Assembly (NCBI GenBank): GCA_945870025.1
Contig: CAMBQN010000001.1
Span: 62,001-126,000, forward strand
Direction: 5' to 3'
Origin: Akkermansia muciniphila
Lineage (GTDB): Bacteria; Verrucomicrobiota; Kiritimatiellia; RFP12; JAAYNR01
DNA: 64,000 nucleotides
Part shown: positions 7,861 to 15,940 of the stretch, one piece after another
Position numbering within the stretch: the first letter of the stretch is position 1
How the letters are laid out: each line of letters begins with the position of its first letter
The notes under the pieces: model-generated
Told to the model about the DNA's origin: nothing
Database searches by the model: none
What the model saw: only the letters and a program-made list of their open reading frames with translations
Made by a program: the position numbers and the translations under genes

Positions 7861-9705
7861 TCATTCCGACTCGCGCCGAATCAGATCCAGCGCCGCCCAC
7901 CGCTTGTAGGCGGTCTCAATGGACGTATCCAGCTCGTGGCTGCGGGTTTGGGCCCGGGCGAACCCCGGCGCATCGCCCGAGCGGTAAAAAACCGGATCGG
8001 CCAACTGCGCATGCAGCGCCTTCTGCTCGGATTCCAGCGTTTCGATCAGCGTGGGTAACGCGGTCAGTTCGGTCCGTTCAGCAAACGACAGCCGGCGCTT
8101 GCGAACCGTTTCTCCGCGGGCCGGTTTGGCCGGTTTGGTCGTCGCAGGGACCGGGGGCGGGCGTCGCTTGGCGACCCAATCATCATATCCGCCCGCGTAT
8201 TCGTTGACAAACCATCCACCCTCCCGTCCGAGCCACGGACCGCCCGATTCGGAGTTGTCGAATTTCTCGAATACCAGCGTGCGGTCCACGACCGCATTAA
8301 GGAAGGCGCGATCGTGGCTGACCATCAGCACCGTTCCGCCATACCCGGCGACGCGTTCTTCTAAAAGGTCGAGGGTATCCAGGTCGAGGTCATTGGTCGG
8401 CTCGTCCAGCACGAGCACGTTTGAGGGTTGGGCGAACAACCGGGCCAGCAGCAGGCGATTGCGCTCGCCGCCCGAGAGGGCGCGCACCGGCTGGCGGGCG
8501 CGGTCAGGGGTGAACAGAAAGTCGGCCAGATAGCCCAGGACATGTCGACGCACGCCGTCCACGGTCACATATTCCTGATCGGGCGCGAGCGCCGTCAGCA
8601 CCGTCTGCTTGTCGTCAAGTGTCGCCCGGAGCTGGTCGGAGTAGGCCACCTGCACGTTGGTGCCCAGCCGGACCGTCCCCGAGTCGGGACGCAATCCGCC
8701 CTCCTGTTCGCCCTCCAATAGAATCCGCAGCAACGTGGTCTTGCCGCAGCCGTTGGGGCCGATCACGCCAATCTTGTCACCGCGCAGCACATCGGTGGAG
8801 CAGCGCCGGATCAACGGTTGGCCCGCATAGCCGAAGGTGATGTCCTGCGCACGCACGACCAACCGGCCGGTGCGTGACGCCTCCTGGATGGAAATGTTCA
8901 CCGCGCCGGTGCGATCCCGGCGTTGGCCCCGTTCGGCACGGAGTTCCCCCAGCGCACGCACGCGCCCCTGGTTGCGGGTGGTGCGCGCCTTGACCCCGCG
9001 GCGCAACCAGGCCTCTTCCTTCACCAGCTTCTTGTCCAGCCGCTCCCATTCCTTGTCCTCGGCCGCCAGGACCTCATCCTTGCGTGCGAGAAACGTGTCG
9101 TAATCGCACGCCCAGTCGATGATCCGTCCGCGATCCAGTTCGACGATCCGTGTCGCGAGGCGCCGCAGAAAGGCCCGGTCGTGGGTCACAAAAAGAATCG
9201 TCTTGCACATTTTGGTGAGAAAGCTCTCAAGCCAGAGAATCGATTCGATGTCGAGATGGTTGGTTGGTTCATCGAGCATCACCAGATCGGGACTGCCGAG
9301 CAGGGCGCGCGCCAGGAGGACGCGGCGCCGGGTGCCGCCCGACAGGGTTTCAAAGGGTGCGTCGGCATCGAGTCCGAGCCGGTTGATGAGCTGATCCGCT
9401 TCGAGCGTCAGCGTCCCCTCCGTGTCGTGTGCGTGATCCGGGTGGACAATGTCGAGCACCGATCCCGCAAGCCCGGAAGGAATCTGCTGTGGCATGCTGG
9501 CGACGCGGATGCCCGCCTGCCGCACCACCTCGCCGCCGTCCAAGGGCATCTCGCCTGCCAGAACTCGCAACAACGAGCTCTTGCCCGCGCCGTTAGCGCC
9601 GAGCAGACACATCCGATCGCCTCGTTCAATATGCAGTTCGACGCCATCCAAAACCGGATGCCCGCCGAAGCCCAACACCGCTTGCTTCACGCTGATCAAT
9701 GCCAT
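7861..9705 (-). CDS. uup: ABC-F family ATPase, Uup-like
   Basis: A soluble ABC-F protein of 614 residues with two ATP-binding domains and no membrane segments. Domain 1 has Walker A GANGAGKSS, signature LSGGTRRR and Walker B LVMLDEPTNHLD. Domain 2 has GPNGCGKTT, LSGGERNR and LVLDEPTNDLD. A C-terminal basic/coiled-coil tail (about 540-614, RRLSFAERTELTALPTLIE) is typical of Uup, which acts on ribosomes or branched DNA intermediates. I chose the ATG at 9705 because an AAGGAG site precedes it at proper spacing; the frame stays open upstream to 9786 without such a site. Confidence 0.88.
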   Translation of the reverse strand: MALISVKQAVLGFGGHPVLDGVELHIERGDRMCLLGANGAGKSSLLRVLAGEMPLDGGEVVRQAGIRVASMPQQIPSGLAGSVLDIVHPDHAHDTEGTLTLEADQLINRLGLDADAPFETLSGGTRRRVLLARALLGSPDLVMLDEPTNHLDIESILWLESFLTKMCKTILFVTHDRAFLRRLATRIVELDRGRIIDWACDYDTFLARKDEVLAAEDKEWERLDKKLVKEEAWLRRGVKARTTRNQGRVRALGELRAERGQRRDRTGAVNISIQEASRTGRLVVRAQDITFGYAGQPLIRRCSTDVLRGDKIGVIGPNGCGKTTLLRILLEGEQEGGLRPDSGTVRLGTNVQVAYSDQLRATLDDKQTVLTALAPDQEYVTVDGVRRHVLGYLADFLFTPDRARQPVRALSGGERNRLLLARLFAQPSNVLVLDEPTNDLDLDTLDLLEERVAGYGGTVLMVSHDRAFLNAVVDRTLVFEKFDNSESGGPWLGREGGWFVNEYAGGYDDWVAKRRPPPVPATTKPAKPARGETVRKRRLSFAERTELTALPTLIETLESEQKALHAQLADPVFYRSGDAPGFARAQTRSHELDTSIETAYKRWAALDLIRRESE

Positions 9706-9804
9706 AAGGCCAGACTCCTTCTCGACCGGCCGAAAGCGGCGCAGTCCGGCACAGGGTAGGCTTTTGATGCCCGCGCTGTCAAGCATGCGAGTTTAAAAAA
9801 CCCT

Positions 9805-9833
9805 TTGACTCTTGATTCACCCACCCGCATAAT
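9805..9833 (+). promoter_or_regulatory. Promoter of the sugar-kinase/gnd/larA operon
   Basis: -35 TTGACT (9805-9810), a 17-bp spacer and -10 CATAAT (9828-9833). The predicted transcript starts near 9840, giving a leader of about 78 nt before the kinase ATG. Confidence 0.6.
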
Positions 9834-9850
9834 ACCCGAAGCCAGCAGAG

Positions 9851-9880
9851 ACGGGTGCAGGCCATTTGCAGCCCGTTTTT
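9851..9880 (+). terminator. Intrinsic-terminator-like hairpin in the operon leader (possible attenuator)
   Basis: ACGGG-TGCA (9851-9859) pairs with TGCA-(G bulge)-CCCGT (9867-9876) around a 7-nt loop and runs into five T residues (9876-9880). It lies between the promoter and the kinase start. The upstream gene is on the other strand, so it cannot be that gene's terminator. A premature-termination control element is the simplest reading. Confidence 0.55.
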
Positions 9881-9917
9881 ATTGAATGTGTAAGTATTTG
9901 TAAATTAGGAGTTTACG

Positions 9918-11000
9918 ATGGATTACGGAATGACCATCAAGCAGGCTGGCGCGCTGGATCTGGTTTCTCTGGGCGCGCTGGTGCATCGGCTCGATTCGGG
10001 TGTGGTGCCGTTTCGCAAGGCGACGGAATGCCGAATTCACGTCAGCGGTGGCGAGTTCAATGTCGCGGCCAATCTGTCGGACTGCTTCCGGCTCAAGACG
10101 GGCATCGCGGCGGCGATGGTGGATTATCCGGTCGGCGATCTGATTGCCGAGCGGGTGCGCGCCATGGGCGTCCGTCCGTTCTACAAGCGCTTCGAGCACG
10201 ATGGCGTGAACGGTCCGAACATGGCGACGGTCTTCAGCGACCGCGGCTGCGGCGCGCGCGCGCCGGTGGTGTTTTACAACCGATGCAACGAGGCCGCCGC
10301 CCGGCTCAAGCCCGGCGATTTCGACTGGAAGGCCATCTTTGCCGACGGCGTGCGCTGGTTTCACAGCGGCGGCATCTTTGCCGCGCTCTCCGCCACGACG
10401 CCCGCCGTGATCGTGGAAGGGATGAAGGCCGCCAAAGCCGCCGGTGCCGTGGTTTCCTTTGATTTGAACTATCGCGCGAAGCTCTGGAACATACTGGGTG
10501 GCAACTCGCGGGCCGTCGAGGTGCTCGACCCGATCCTCCGTCATGTGGATGTGCTGGTCGGCAACGAGGAAGATTTGCAGCTCGGGCTCGGCATCCCCGG
10601 CCCGGAAGCGGGCGCCCGGACGGGCCTCGACTCCGCCGCGTTCATCAGCATGATCGACACGGTCGTCCGCAAGCACCCGAACATCAAGGTCGTCGCGACG
10701 ACCCTGCGCGAGGTGCAGTCGACCAACCGGCACCGGTGGAGCGCCGTGGCCTGGATCAACGGAAAGGTGGCCCAGGCGCCGGTCCTCGATCTGGATGTGT
10801 ACGACCGCGTCGGCGGCGGCGACGGCTTTGCGGCCGGCCTGTTCTACGGCATGCTGAAGGGTGTGCCAGCCGACGAGGCGGTGCGCCTCGGCTGGGCGCA
10901 CGGCGCTTTGCTCACCACCTACCCCGGCGATACCACGATGGCCACGCTGGACCAGGTGAAGGCGCTGGCCGCAGGCGGCTCGGCGCGAATCCAACGGTGA
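9918..11000 (+). CDS. PfkB-family sugar kinase, 2-keto-3-deoxygluconate kinase-like
   Basis: A 360-residue ribokinase/PfkB-family enzyme that would phosphorylate a sugar or sugar acid. It has the N-terminal substrate half (HVSGGEFNVAANLSDCF near residue 40), the SFDLNYR motif typical of KDG kinase-like members, and the C-terminal anion-hole motif GGGDGFAAGLFYGML in place of the usual GAGD. TAGGAG precedes the ATG at good spacing. It is the first gene of an operon with 6-phosphogluconate dehydrogenase and a LarA-family protein, which points to hexonate metabolism. The exact substrate is not proven. Confidence 0.8.
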   Translation: MDYGMTIKQAGALDLVSLGALVHRLDSGVVPFRKATECRIHVSGGEFNVAANLSDCFRLKTGIAAAMVDYPVGDLIAERVRAMGVRPFYKRFEHDGVNGPNMATVFSDRGCGARAPVVFYNRCNEAAARLKPGDFDWKAIFADGVRWFHSGGIFAALSATTPAVIVEGMKAAKAAGAVVSFDLNYRAKLWNILGGNSRAVEVLDPILRHVDVLVGNEEDLQLGLGIPGPEAGARTGLDSAAFISMIDTVVRKHPNIKVVATTLREVQSTNRHRWSAVAWINGKVAQAPVLDLDVYDRVGGGDGFAAGLFYGMLKGVPADEAVRLGWAHGALLTTYPGDTTMATLDQVKALAAGGSARIQR

Positions 11001-11024
11001 TTTTTTTCAACACGGGAGAAATAC

Positions 11025-12476
11025 ATGAAGGCAGACATCGGCTTGATTGGCTTGGCGGTAATGGGCGAGAACCTGGTGCTCAACATGGAGAGCAAGGGGT
11101 TTACGGTGGCGGTGTTCAACCGCACGGTGGAGAAGGTGGATGCGTTTGTCGGCGGACGCGGGGCTGGCAAGAAGTTCATCGGCTGTCACAGCATCGCCGA
11201 GTTGTGCGCCAGCCTGGAGCGGCCGCGCAAGGTGATGATGCTGGTCAAGGCGGGCCAGGCGGTGGACGATTTCATCGATCAGGTCATTCCCCATCTCGAA
11301 CCCGGCGACATCATCATTGACGGTGGCAACAGCCATTTTCCAGACACCATCCGCCGGACGAAATACGTGGAGAGCCGGGGGCTGCTGTATGTCGGCACCG
11401 GCGTCTCGGGCGGTGAGGAGGGCGCGCTGCTCGGCCCGTCGATCATGCCCGGCGGTTCGCCCGCCGCCTGGCCTGCGGTGAAACCGATCTTTCAGAAGAT
11501 CGCGGCCCATACCGACGCGGGCAAGCCCTGCTGCGAGTGGGTGGGCGAGGGCGGCGCGGGTCATTTTGTGAAGATGGTCCACAACGGCATCGAATACGGC
11601 GACATGCAGTTGATCTGCGAGATCTACCAGGTGATGAAGGACGGCCTCGGCCTCACCGCCGACGAGATGCACGCCATCTTTGCCGAATGGAACACCGGGG
11701 AGCTGGACAGCTATCTGATCGAAATCACCCGCGACATTCTGGGTTACCGGACCGAGACGGGCGAAGCGGTGCTGGAAAATATTTTGGACACGGCCGGCCA
11801 GAAGGGCACCGGAAAATGGACGGCCGTGGCCGCGCTCGACGAAGGCCAGCCGCTCACGCTGATCGGTGAGGCGGTCTTCGCCCGCTGCCTCTCGGCGCTC
11901 AAGGACGAGCGCGTCGCAGCCGCGACGCAGCTCGCCGGCCCGGCGTCGACGACGTTCACCGGCTCCCGCCAGCGTTTCGTCAACGACCTGAAGCAGGCGC
12001 TCTACGCCTCGAAGCTGGTCAGCTACGCGCAGGGCTATCAGCTCATGCGCGCCGCCGCCCAGTCCTACGGCTGGAACCTCAACTACGGCGGCATCGCGCT
12101 GATGTGGCGCGGCGGTTGCATCATCCGCTCGGTGTTCCTCGGTAAGATCAAGAAGGCGTTTGACCACAATCCAGGCCTGACCCACCTGCTGCTCGACCCG
12201 TTCTTCAGCGGCAAGATGCGGCGGGCCCAGGGTGGCTGGCGGCGGGTCGTCCGCATGGCCGTGAAACTGGGTATTCCGACCCCCGCCATCAGTGCGGCGC
12301 TGGCCTATTATGACGGCTATCGCTGCGCGCGGCTGCCGGCCAACCTGCTGCAGGCCCAGCGCGATTATTTTGGCGCCCACACCTATGAGCGCACGGACGC
12401 GCCGCGCGGCCAGTTCTTCCACACCAACTGGACCGGCCGCGGCGGCAGCACCGCCGCTTCCACCTACGTGGTGTAA
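11025..12476 (+). CDS. gnd: 6-phosphogluconate dehydrogenase, decarboxylating
   Basis: Oxidises and decarboxylates 6-phosphogluconate to ribulose 5-phosphate with NADP. The 483-residue product matches the long (E. coli-type) enzyme: dinucleotide fold IGLAVMGENLVLNMESKGF at the N-terminus, IIDGGNSHFPDT, GVSGGEEGA, the catalytic region HFVKMVHNGIEYGDMQLI, and the C-terminal GRGG-S-A tail. An AGGAG-like site (CGGGAGAAATAC) precedes the ATG. It lies 24 bp after the kinase gene and 18 bp before the larA-like gene, as part of the same operon. Confidence 0.95.
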   Translation: MKADIGLIGLAVMGENLVLNMESKGFTVAVFNRTVEKVDAFVGGRGAGKKFIGCHSIAELCASLERPRKVMMLVKAGQAVDDFIDQVIPHLEPGDIIIDGGNSHFPDTIRRTKYVESRGLLYVGTGVSGGEEGALLGPSIMPGGSPAAWPAVKPIFQKIAAHTDAGKPCCEWVGEGGAGHFVKMVHNGIEYGDMQLICEIYQVMKDGLGLTADEMHAIFAEWNTGELDSYLIEITRDILGYRTETGEAVLENILDTAGQKGTGKWTAVAALDEGQPLTLIGEAVFARCLSALKDERVAAATQLAGPASTTFTGSRQRFVNDLKQALYASKLVSYAQGYQLMRAAAQSYGWNLNYGGIALMWRGGCIIRSVFLGKIKKAFDHNPGLTHLLLDPFFSGKMRRAQGGWRRVVRMAVKLGIPTPAISAALAYYDGYRCARLPANLLQAQRDYFGAHTYERTDAPRGQFFHTNWTGRGGSTAASTYVV

Positions 12477-12494
12477 GACGGGAGCCTGGCGCCT

Positions 12495-13778
12495 ATGATC
12501 ATCCACTGCGGAGAACAGGTTTCGATTTCGCGCGGGGAGCTGCGCACGCTGGTTCTGCAGACGCTGGCAGCGCGTTCGGAAACCCTGCGCCGCGTGCTCC
12601 TGCTGCCTCCGGATCACACCCGCCTCAACTCGCAGGCGGGGGTGATCACCGCGATGGCCTACGAGGCGCTGACGGCCCGCGGCGTGAGGGTGGACGTGAT
12701 GCCGACCCTGGGCACGCACAACGCCATGACCGAGAAGCAGCTTCGCCTGATGTTTGGCGACACGATCCCGTTGACCGCCTTTCTGGTGCATGACTGGCGC
12801 AACGGAATTGTTCGCACAGGCGAGCTTCCGGGGTCGCTGCTCGCCGAGCTTTCCGGCGGCAAAGTCGCCTATTCGGTCGGCGTGGAGGTGAGCCGGCGGC
12901 TCTTCGACGGGTACGACCTGATCCTGTCGATCGGGCAGGTCGTGCCGCACGAAGTGGTCGGCATGGCCAACTACACCAAGAATATTGTCGTGGGCGCAGG
13001 CGGGGCGGACATCATCAACAAATCACATTTCCTGGGTGCGGTCTGCAACATGGAGACCATCCTCGGCCGGGCGGATACGCCGGTGCGCCGGCTCTTCAAC
13101 ACGGCCGTCGAGACGTTTCTGGGGGATCTGCCGATCACCTACATTCTGACGGTGGTTGAGCAGGATGCCGTCACGCGGCAGATGCATCTGCGCGGTTTTT
13201 ATGCCGGGGATGACGCGCCGGTGTATCACGAGGCGTGCAAGCTGGCGCGCCGGGTGAACATCACCTTGCTCGACCGCGAGCCTCGGAAAGTGGTGGTTGC
13301 TCTCGATCCTCACGAGTTTCAGAGCACCTGGCTCGGCAACAAGGCGATCTACCGCACGCGCCTGGCGATCGCCGACGGCGGTGAGCTGGTCGTACTCGCT
13401 CCGGCGCTCAAGGAATTCGGTGAGGATCCGACCATCGACAAGCTGATCCGCAAATACGGCTATCGCGGAACCCCCGCCACGTTGAAGGCGGTTGCGGAGA
13501 ATGAGGACTTGCGCGGCAATCTGGGCGCGGCGGCGCATTTGATCCACGGCTCGTCGGAGGGCCGCTTCCGCATCACCTATTGTCCGGGTGACGGGATGGG
13601 GCTGGAGGCCATGCGCGCCGTCGGGTTTGATGCCGTTCCGTACGGGGAGATGGCCGCGCGCTACAATCCGGATCGGCTGCAGGACGGCTGGAACCGGATG
13701 CCGGATGGCGAAGAGATCTTTTTCATCAGCAACCCCGCCCTCGGCCTCTGGGCCTACCGGGCGAAGTTTGAGCAATAA
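12495..13778 (+). CDS. LarA-family nickel-dependent racemase/epimerase-like protein (DUF2088)
   Basis: A 427-residue protein with the LarA/DUF2088 N-terminal domain: DHTRLNSQAG near residue 37 (the DxTR-type motif), LGTHNAMT near residue 75, and VGMANYTKNIVVGAGG. LarA enzymes use a nickel-pincer nucleotide, and the family includes lactate racemase and other 2-hydroxyacid racemases or epimerases. With gnd and a KDG-kinase-like gene upstream, a hexonate 2-epimerase is a reasonable inference. No larB/C/E cofactor genes are in the window. Its last 55 bp recur 7.7 kb downstream, beyond the Wadjet genes. Confidence 0.8.
   Translation: MIIHCGEQVSISRGELRTLVLQTLAARSETLRRVLLLPPDHTRLNSQAGVITAMAYEALTARGVRVDVMPTLGTHNAMTEKQLRLMFGDTIPLTAFLVHDWRNGIVRTGELPGSLLAELSGGKVAYSVGVEVSRRLFDGYDLILSIGQVVPHEVVGMANYTKNIVVGAGGADIINKSHFLGAVCNMETILGRADTPVRRLFNTAVETFLGDLPITYILTVVEQDAVTRQMHLRGFYAGDDAPVYHEACKLARRVNITLLDREPRKVVVALDPHEFQSTWLGNKAIYRTRLAIADGGELVVLAPALKEFGEDPTIDKLIRKYGYRGTPATLKAVAENEDLRGNLGAAAHLIHGSSEGRFRITYCPGDGMGLEAMRAVGFDAVPYGEMAARYNPDRLQDGWNRMPDGEEIFFISNPALGLWAYRAKFEQ
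13724..13778 (+). repeat. Left direct repeat bounding the Wadjet island (larA 3' end)
   Basis: The final 55 bp of the larA-like gene, including its stop codon, match 21422-21471. The two differ by a 5-bp deletion and one substitution in the right copy. Duplication of a gene's 3' end at both margins of an accessory block is what site-specific integration into that gene end would leave. Confidence 0.85.
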
Positions 13779-13787
13779 AAATGCAAA

Positions 13788-13816
13788 TTGACATGTGACC
13801 ACAATGTGCTTACAGT
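13788..13816 (+). promoter_or_regulatory. Promoter of a truncated antitoxin gene
   Basis: -35 TTGACA (13788-13793), a 17-bp spacer and -10 TACAGT (13811-13816), followed within 7 bp by the ATG of an AbrB-like reading frame. ACATGTG and ACAATGT inside the promoter form an imperfect inverted repeat of the kind bound by autoregulating antitoxins. Confidence 0.5.
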
Positions 13817-13822
13817 ATGGGC

Positions 13823-13936
13823 ATGAAAGCAACATTGATTCCAATCGGCAATTCAAGGGGAGTTCGCCTACCCAAGCGATTCACCAGCGGCCGGCCGCTC
13901 GGATGTAGATGCCCTTGGATTAGAGGCCGTTGGTGA
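13823..13936 (+). pseudogene. Truncated AbrB/MazE-type antitoxin remnant
   Basis: The first 18 codons read MKATLIPIGNSRGVRLPK, the characteristic N-terminal swapped-hairpin strand of AbrB/MazE-fold antitoxins. After KRF the frame runs into unrelated sequence (the antisense of a DUF2752 remnant) and stops at 13934-13936. Only the first quarter of a normal antitoxin remains, and no toxin gene follows. The intact promoter in front suggests the truncation is recent. Confidence 0.6.
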
Positions 13937-13995
13937 TCGCCGCCTCATTAGCAGCGCCCTCGCCGATCGCGTGATGCCGCATCCGGGCATCCGGG

Positions 13996-14392
13996 GGGCG
14001 CTTCCCCGTTTCACTGACCTGCGATCGCCCGCCGCTACCGCACCGGTCGGCGCGTGAGCGGGTAGAGCGGGATCTACGAGACCGCTCACACCGTCTGCGC
14101 GGTCCGATACGTCCCGCGCCACCGCTACCGCACCGGTCGGCGCGTGAGCGGGTAGAGCGGGATCTACGAGACCGCTCACACCGTCTGCGCGGTCCGATAC
14201 GTCCCGCGCTACCGCTACCGCACCGGTCGGCGCGTGAGCGGGTAGAGCGGGATCTACGAGACCGCTCACACCGTCTGCGCGGTCCGATACGTCCCGCGCC
14301 ACCGCTGCCGCGTCGGCCGGGGCGCTAGCCCACGTCACAGGGCTGTCCACAGGATCGCCCGCTTGACAGGTCAGTGAAACACGGATGCGCCC
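13996..14392. mobile_element. MITE-like element with 26-bp terminal inverted repeats and 9-bp target duplication
   Basis: 13996-14021 and 14367-14392 are inverted copies matching at 23 of 26 positions, including a perfect 14-bp inner block (GTTTCACTGACCTG and its complement). GCATCCGGG directly abuts both ends (13987-13995 and 14393-14401). An extra partial tandem copy (GCATCCGG) lies at 13979-13986. The 397-bp element encodes no transposase and is filled mainly by the 90-bp tandem repeats. A non-autonomous element mobilised in trans by a transposase making 9-bp duplications fits. Confidence 0.75.
14032..14310. repeat. Three near-identical 90-bp tandem repeats
   Basis: Units start at 14041, 14131 and 14221 and differ at only two positions in total; 9 bp of a preceding partial unit start at 14032. 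Because 90 is a multiple of 3, the minus strand shows a 30-residue repeat containing ARDVSDRADGVSGLVDPALP. I treat that as a by-product of the DNA repeat, not a protein domain. The near-identity implies recent expansion or frequent homogenisation. Confidence 0.95.
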
Positions 14393-14458
14393 GCATCCGG
14401 GACAGGCCACCGGTTTTTGTATATTCAAGACCATGGAATGTGATAACATCCGACCGAA

Positions 14459-15940
14459 ATGATAACTGAAGTTTCAGCCATTGATCTTCTAAAAAACAGA
14501 AACCGCGCCCTCGGATGGCTTTTGACTTCGGAGCGCGCCGTTCCGTACATCGAGATTCTTCTCTGTTTACAGAAGTTCAGGGACAACCACGAACTGGAGC
14601 CGCTCCATGACGACCTTCTCGCCGCTCAAATCTGGGGAAAGGCGCAGACCACTGATGGACAAACCCAGTTCAATCAGGATATGCGCCAGCTCCTCGACTG
14701 GAATCTCGTCACCGAAAGGATCGAAAAAGAGCGGTTGCGAGGCTATAAGGACACGCGAAGAAGAAAGTTCCGCTACAAGATCGCCGATGACGCGGTTTCG
14801 TTTCTCGTCTGGCTCGAATCACGCTATCAGGACGACCTCCAGCCTGAGGATACCGACACCCGCGACCTGCTCGCGGACATGATTTCAAGTCTGCGCGAAA
14901 CCTCGCGCATGATCAACAAAATATCCTCTGAATCCGCCGAATACGAAGAGGTCCGGGCTATTTTCCACCGTTTGGCTAAAATGGCGGCTACGACCGATGG
15001 CGTGGCGGAATCGCTTGGAGATTTCAACATACGCCTGCTTTCGTTCGTCGGCGGAACCTACCAGATTGCCAAGGCCCACCAGCTCATCCGGGAACTCGAC
15101 CGCTTCCTTGAGAAGTTTTTAAGGCGCATACACACGCTTCGCGTCGAGATCGGCCCCGAAATTGAAAAGCTCCGTCTTCAACGCCTTTCCTCGCGTTGGG
15201 AGCTTGGCCTCAAGATCATGGCAGAAGAGTCCGCTACGACGCAGTCCATCATGCGCACACGGATCTTGAATCCCGAACAAACCTTGTCCAATCTGGCGGA
15301 ATTCTATGGCCGAGACGGCCAGCTCGAACGGCTTGCCGCACGGATCAACAAATCCGCCATGCTCGTCTGGCAGAAGTTGCACGCCCACCTGCGTGAGCTC
15401 GAACGCCGCAGCCATAGGCTCGAGGATGTCCGAGGCCGCATTCTGGACCTCTCCGGGTTGGACGACAGGGGCGTGCCGCATCAATGGCTTCGCGACGTGC
15501 TTCAGCCCGCCACGATGATCGGCGACATGCACGACTGGACCGAAACCATCAAGGCGGACCCTCCACAGCCGGTCTGGAGCAAGCACCGAGTCCGCAGCGA
15601 ATTCAAAAGTTGGATCGAGACGCGGCCCATGGCGGATGGGAAGCCGATGCAGTCCATGGATGAGCGAAGGCTCGAGGTGCTCTCAACCTGGATGCACGAA
15701 CACGGCATCATGCCGGACGATGTGCGCGGACGCATCCTGCTCTCCACCGGAAAATACACGGAATTCGCCGACTTCACCCATATCATGGACGTCGTGCGCA
15801 GCGGCGTTCTTGGCGATGGCCGACGCCTCGCGAAGATCGGGGCTCTCGCCGACATCACGGATTCGCCCACCGTGGTCGCCACAGACGAATCCGAACTCTC
15901 CTTCTCCGACATCTTGCTAAGAAAGGCCGACAAGCCGTGA
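14459..15940 (+). CDS. jetA: Wadjet system protein JetA (kleisin-like)
   Basis: First gene of a four-gene block with the order and overlaps of Wadjet (JetABCD/MksFEBG-like) anti-plasmid systems. JetA is the kleisin-type subunit bridging the SMC heads. The 493-residue product has an N-terminal winged-helix-like part (MRQLLDWNLVTERIEKERLR, about 80-100), a helical middle (about 150-330) and a C-terminal domain. I cannot assign the Wadjet subtype by eye. The ATG at 14459 has no good ribosome-binding site, and the start lies only about 58 bp from the broken DUF2752 remnant, so its original 5' context may be lost. It overlaps jetB by 4 bp (GTGA). Confidence 0.75.
   Translation: MITEVSAIDLLKNRNRALGWLLTSERAVPYIEILLCLQKFRDNHELEPLHDDLLAAQIWGKAQTTDGQTQFNQDMRQLLDWNLVTERIEKERLRGYKDTRRRKFRYKIADDAVSFLVWLESRYQDDLQPEDTDTRDLLADMISSLRETSRMINKISSESAEYEEVRAIFHRLAKMAATTDGVAESLGDFNIRLLSFVGGTYQIAKAHQLIRELDRFLEKFLRRIHTLRVEIGPEIEKLRLQRLSSRWELGLKIMAEESATTQSIMRTRILNPEQTLSNLAEFYGRDGQLERLAARINKSAMLVWQKLHAHLRELERRSHRLEDVRGRILDLSGLDDRGVPHQWLRDVLQPATMIGDMHDWTETIKADPPQPVWSKHRVRSEFKSWIETRPMADGKPMQSMDERRLEVLSTWMHEHGIMPDDVRGRILLSTGKYTEFADFTHIMDVVRSGVLGDGRRLAKIGALADITDSPTVVATDESELSFSDILLRKADKP

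Larger units (their letters stand above)
13880..14441 (-). pseudogene. Degraded DUF2752 gene interrupted by a MITE-like element
   Basis: Removing the element at 13996-14392 and one copy of the flanking GCATCCGGG restores a minus-strand frame reading PVACPGCGITRSARALL. This is the DUF2752 signature also seen in the intact gene at 21737-22153. Nucleotides 13951-13987 match 21952-21988 at 35 of 37 positions. The N-terminal membrane segment is missing. A 1-nt shift after ALL breaks the frame, although a later stretch (LHPSGRPLV in another frame) still resembles LHPAGPLVV of the intact gene. With the element inserted, the minus strand forms an artificial 193-codon open frame. Confidence 0.7.

Noticed and set aside
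14041-14310. CRISPR array
   Set aside because: The three 90-bp units are contiguous, with no spacers and no cas genes. It is a tandem repeat inside a MITE.
13868-14449. A 193-codon minus-strand open frame with three 30-residue repeats
   Set aside because: It is the sum of a broken DUF2752 frame and a MITE whose 90-bp tandem repeats happen to be a multiple of 3. There is no ribosome-binding site, and the two ends match DUF2752 in inconsistent frames.
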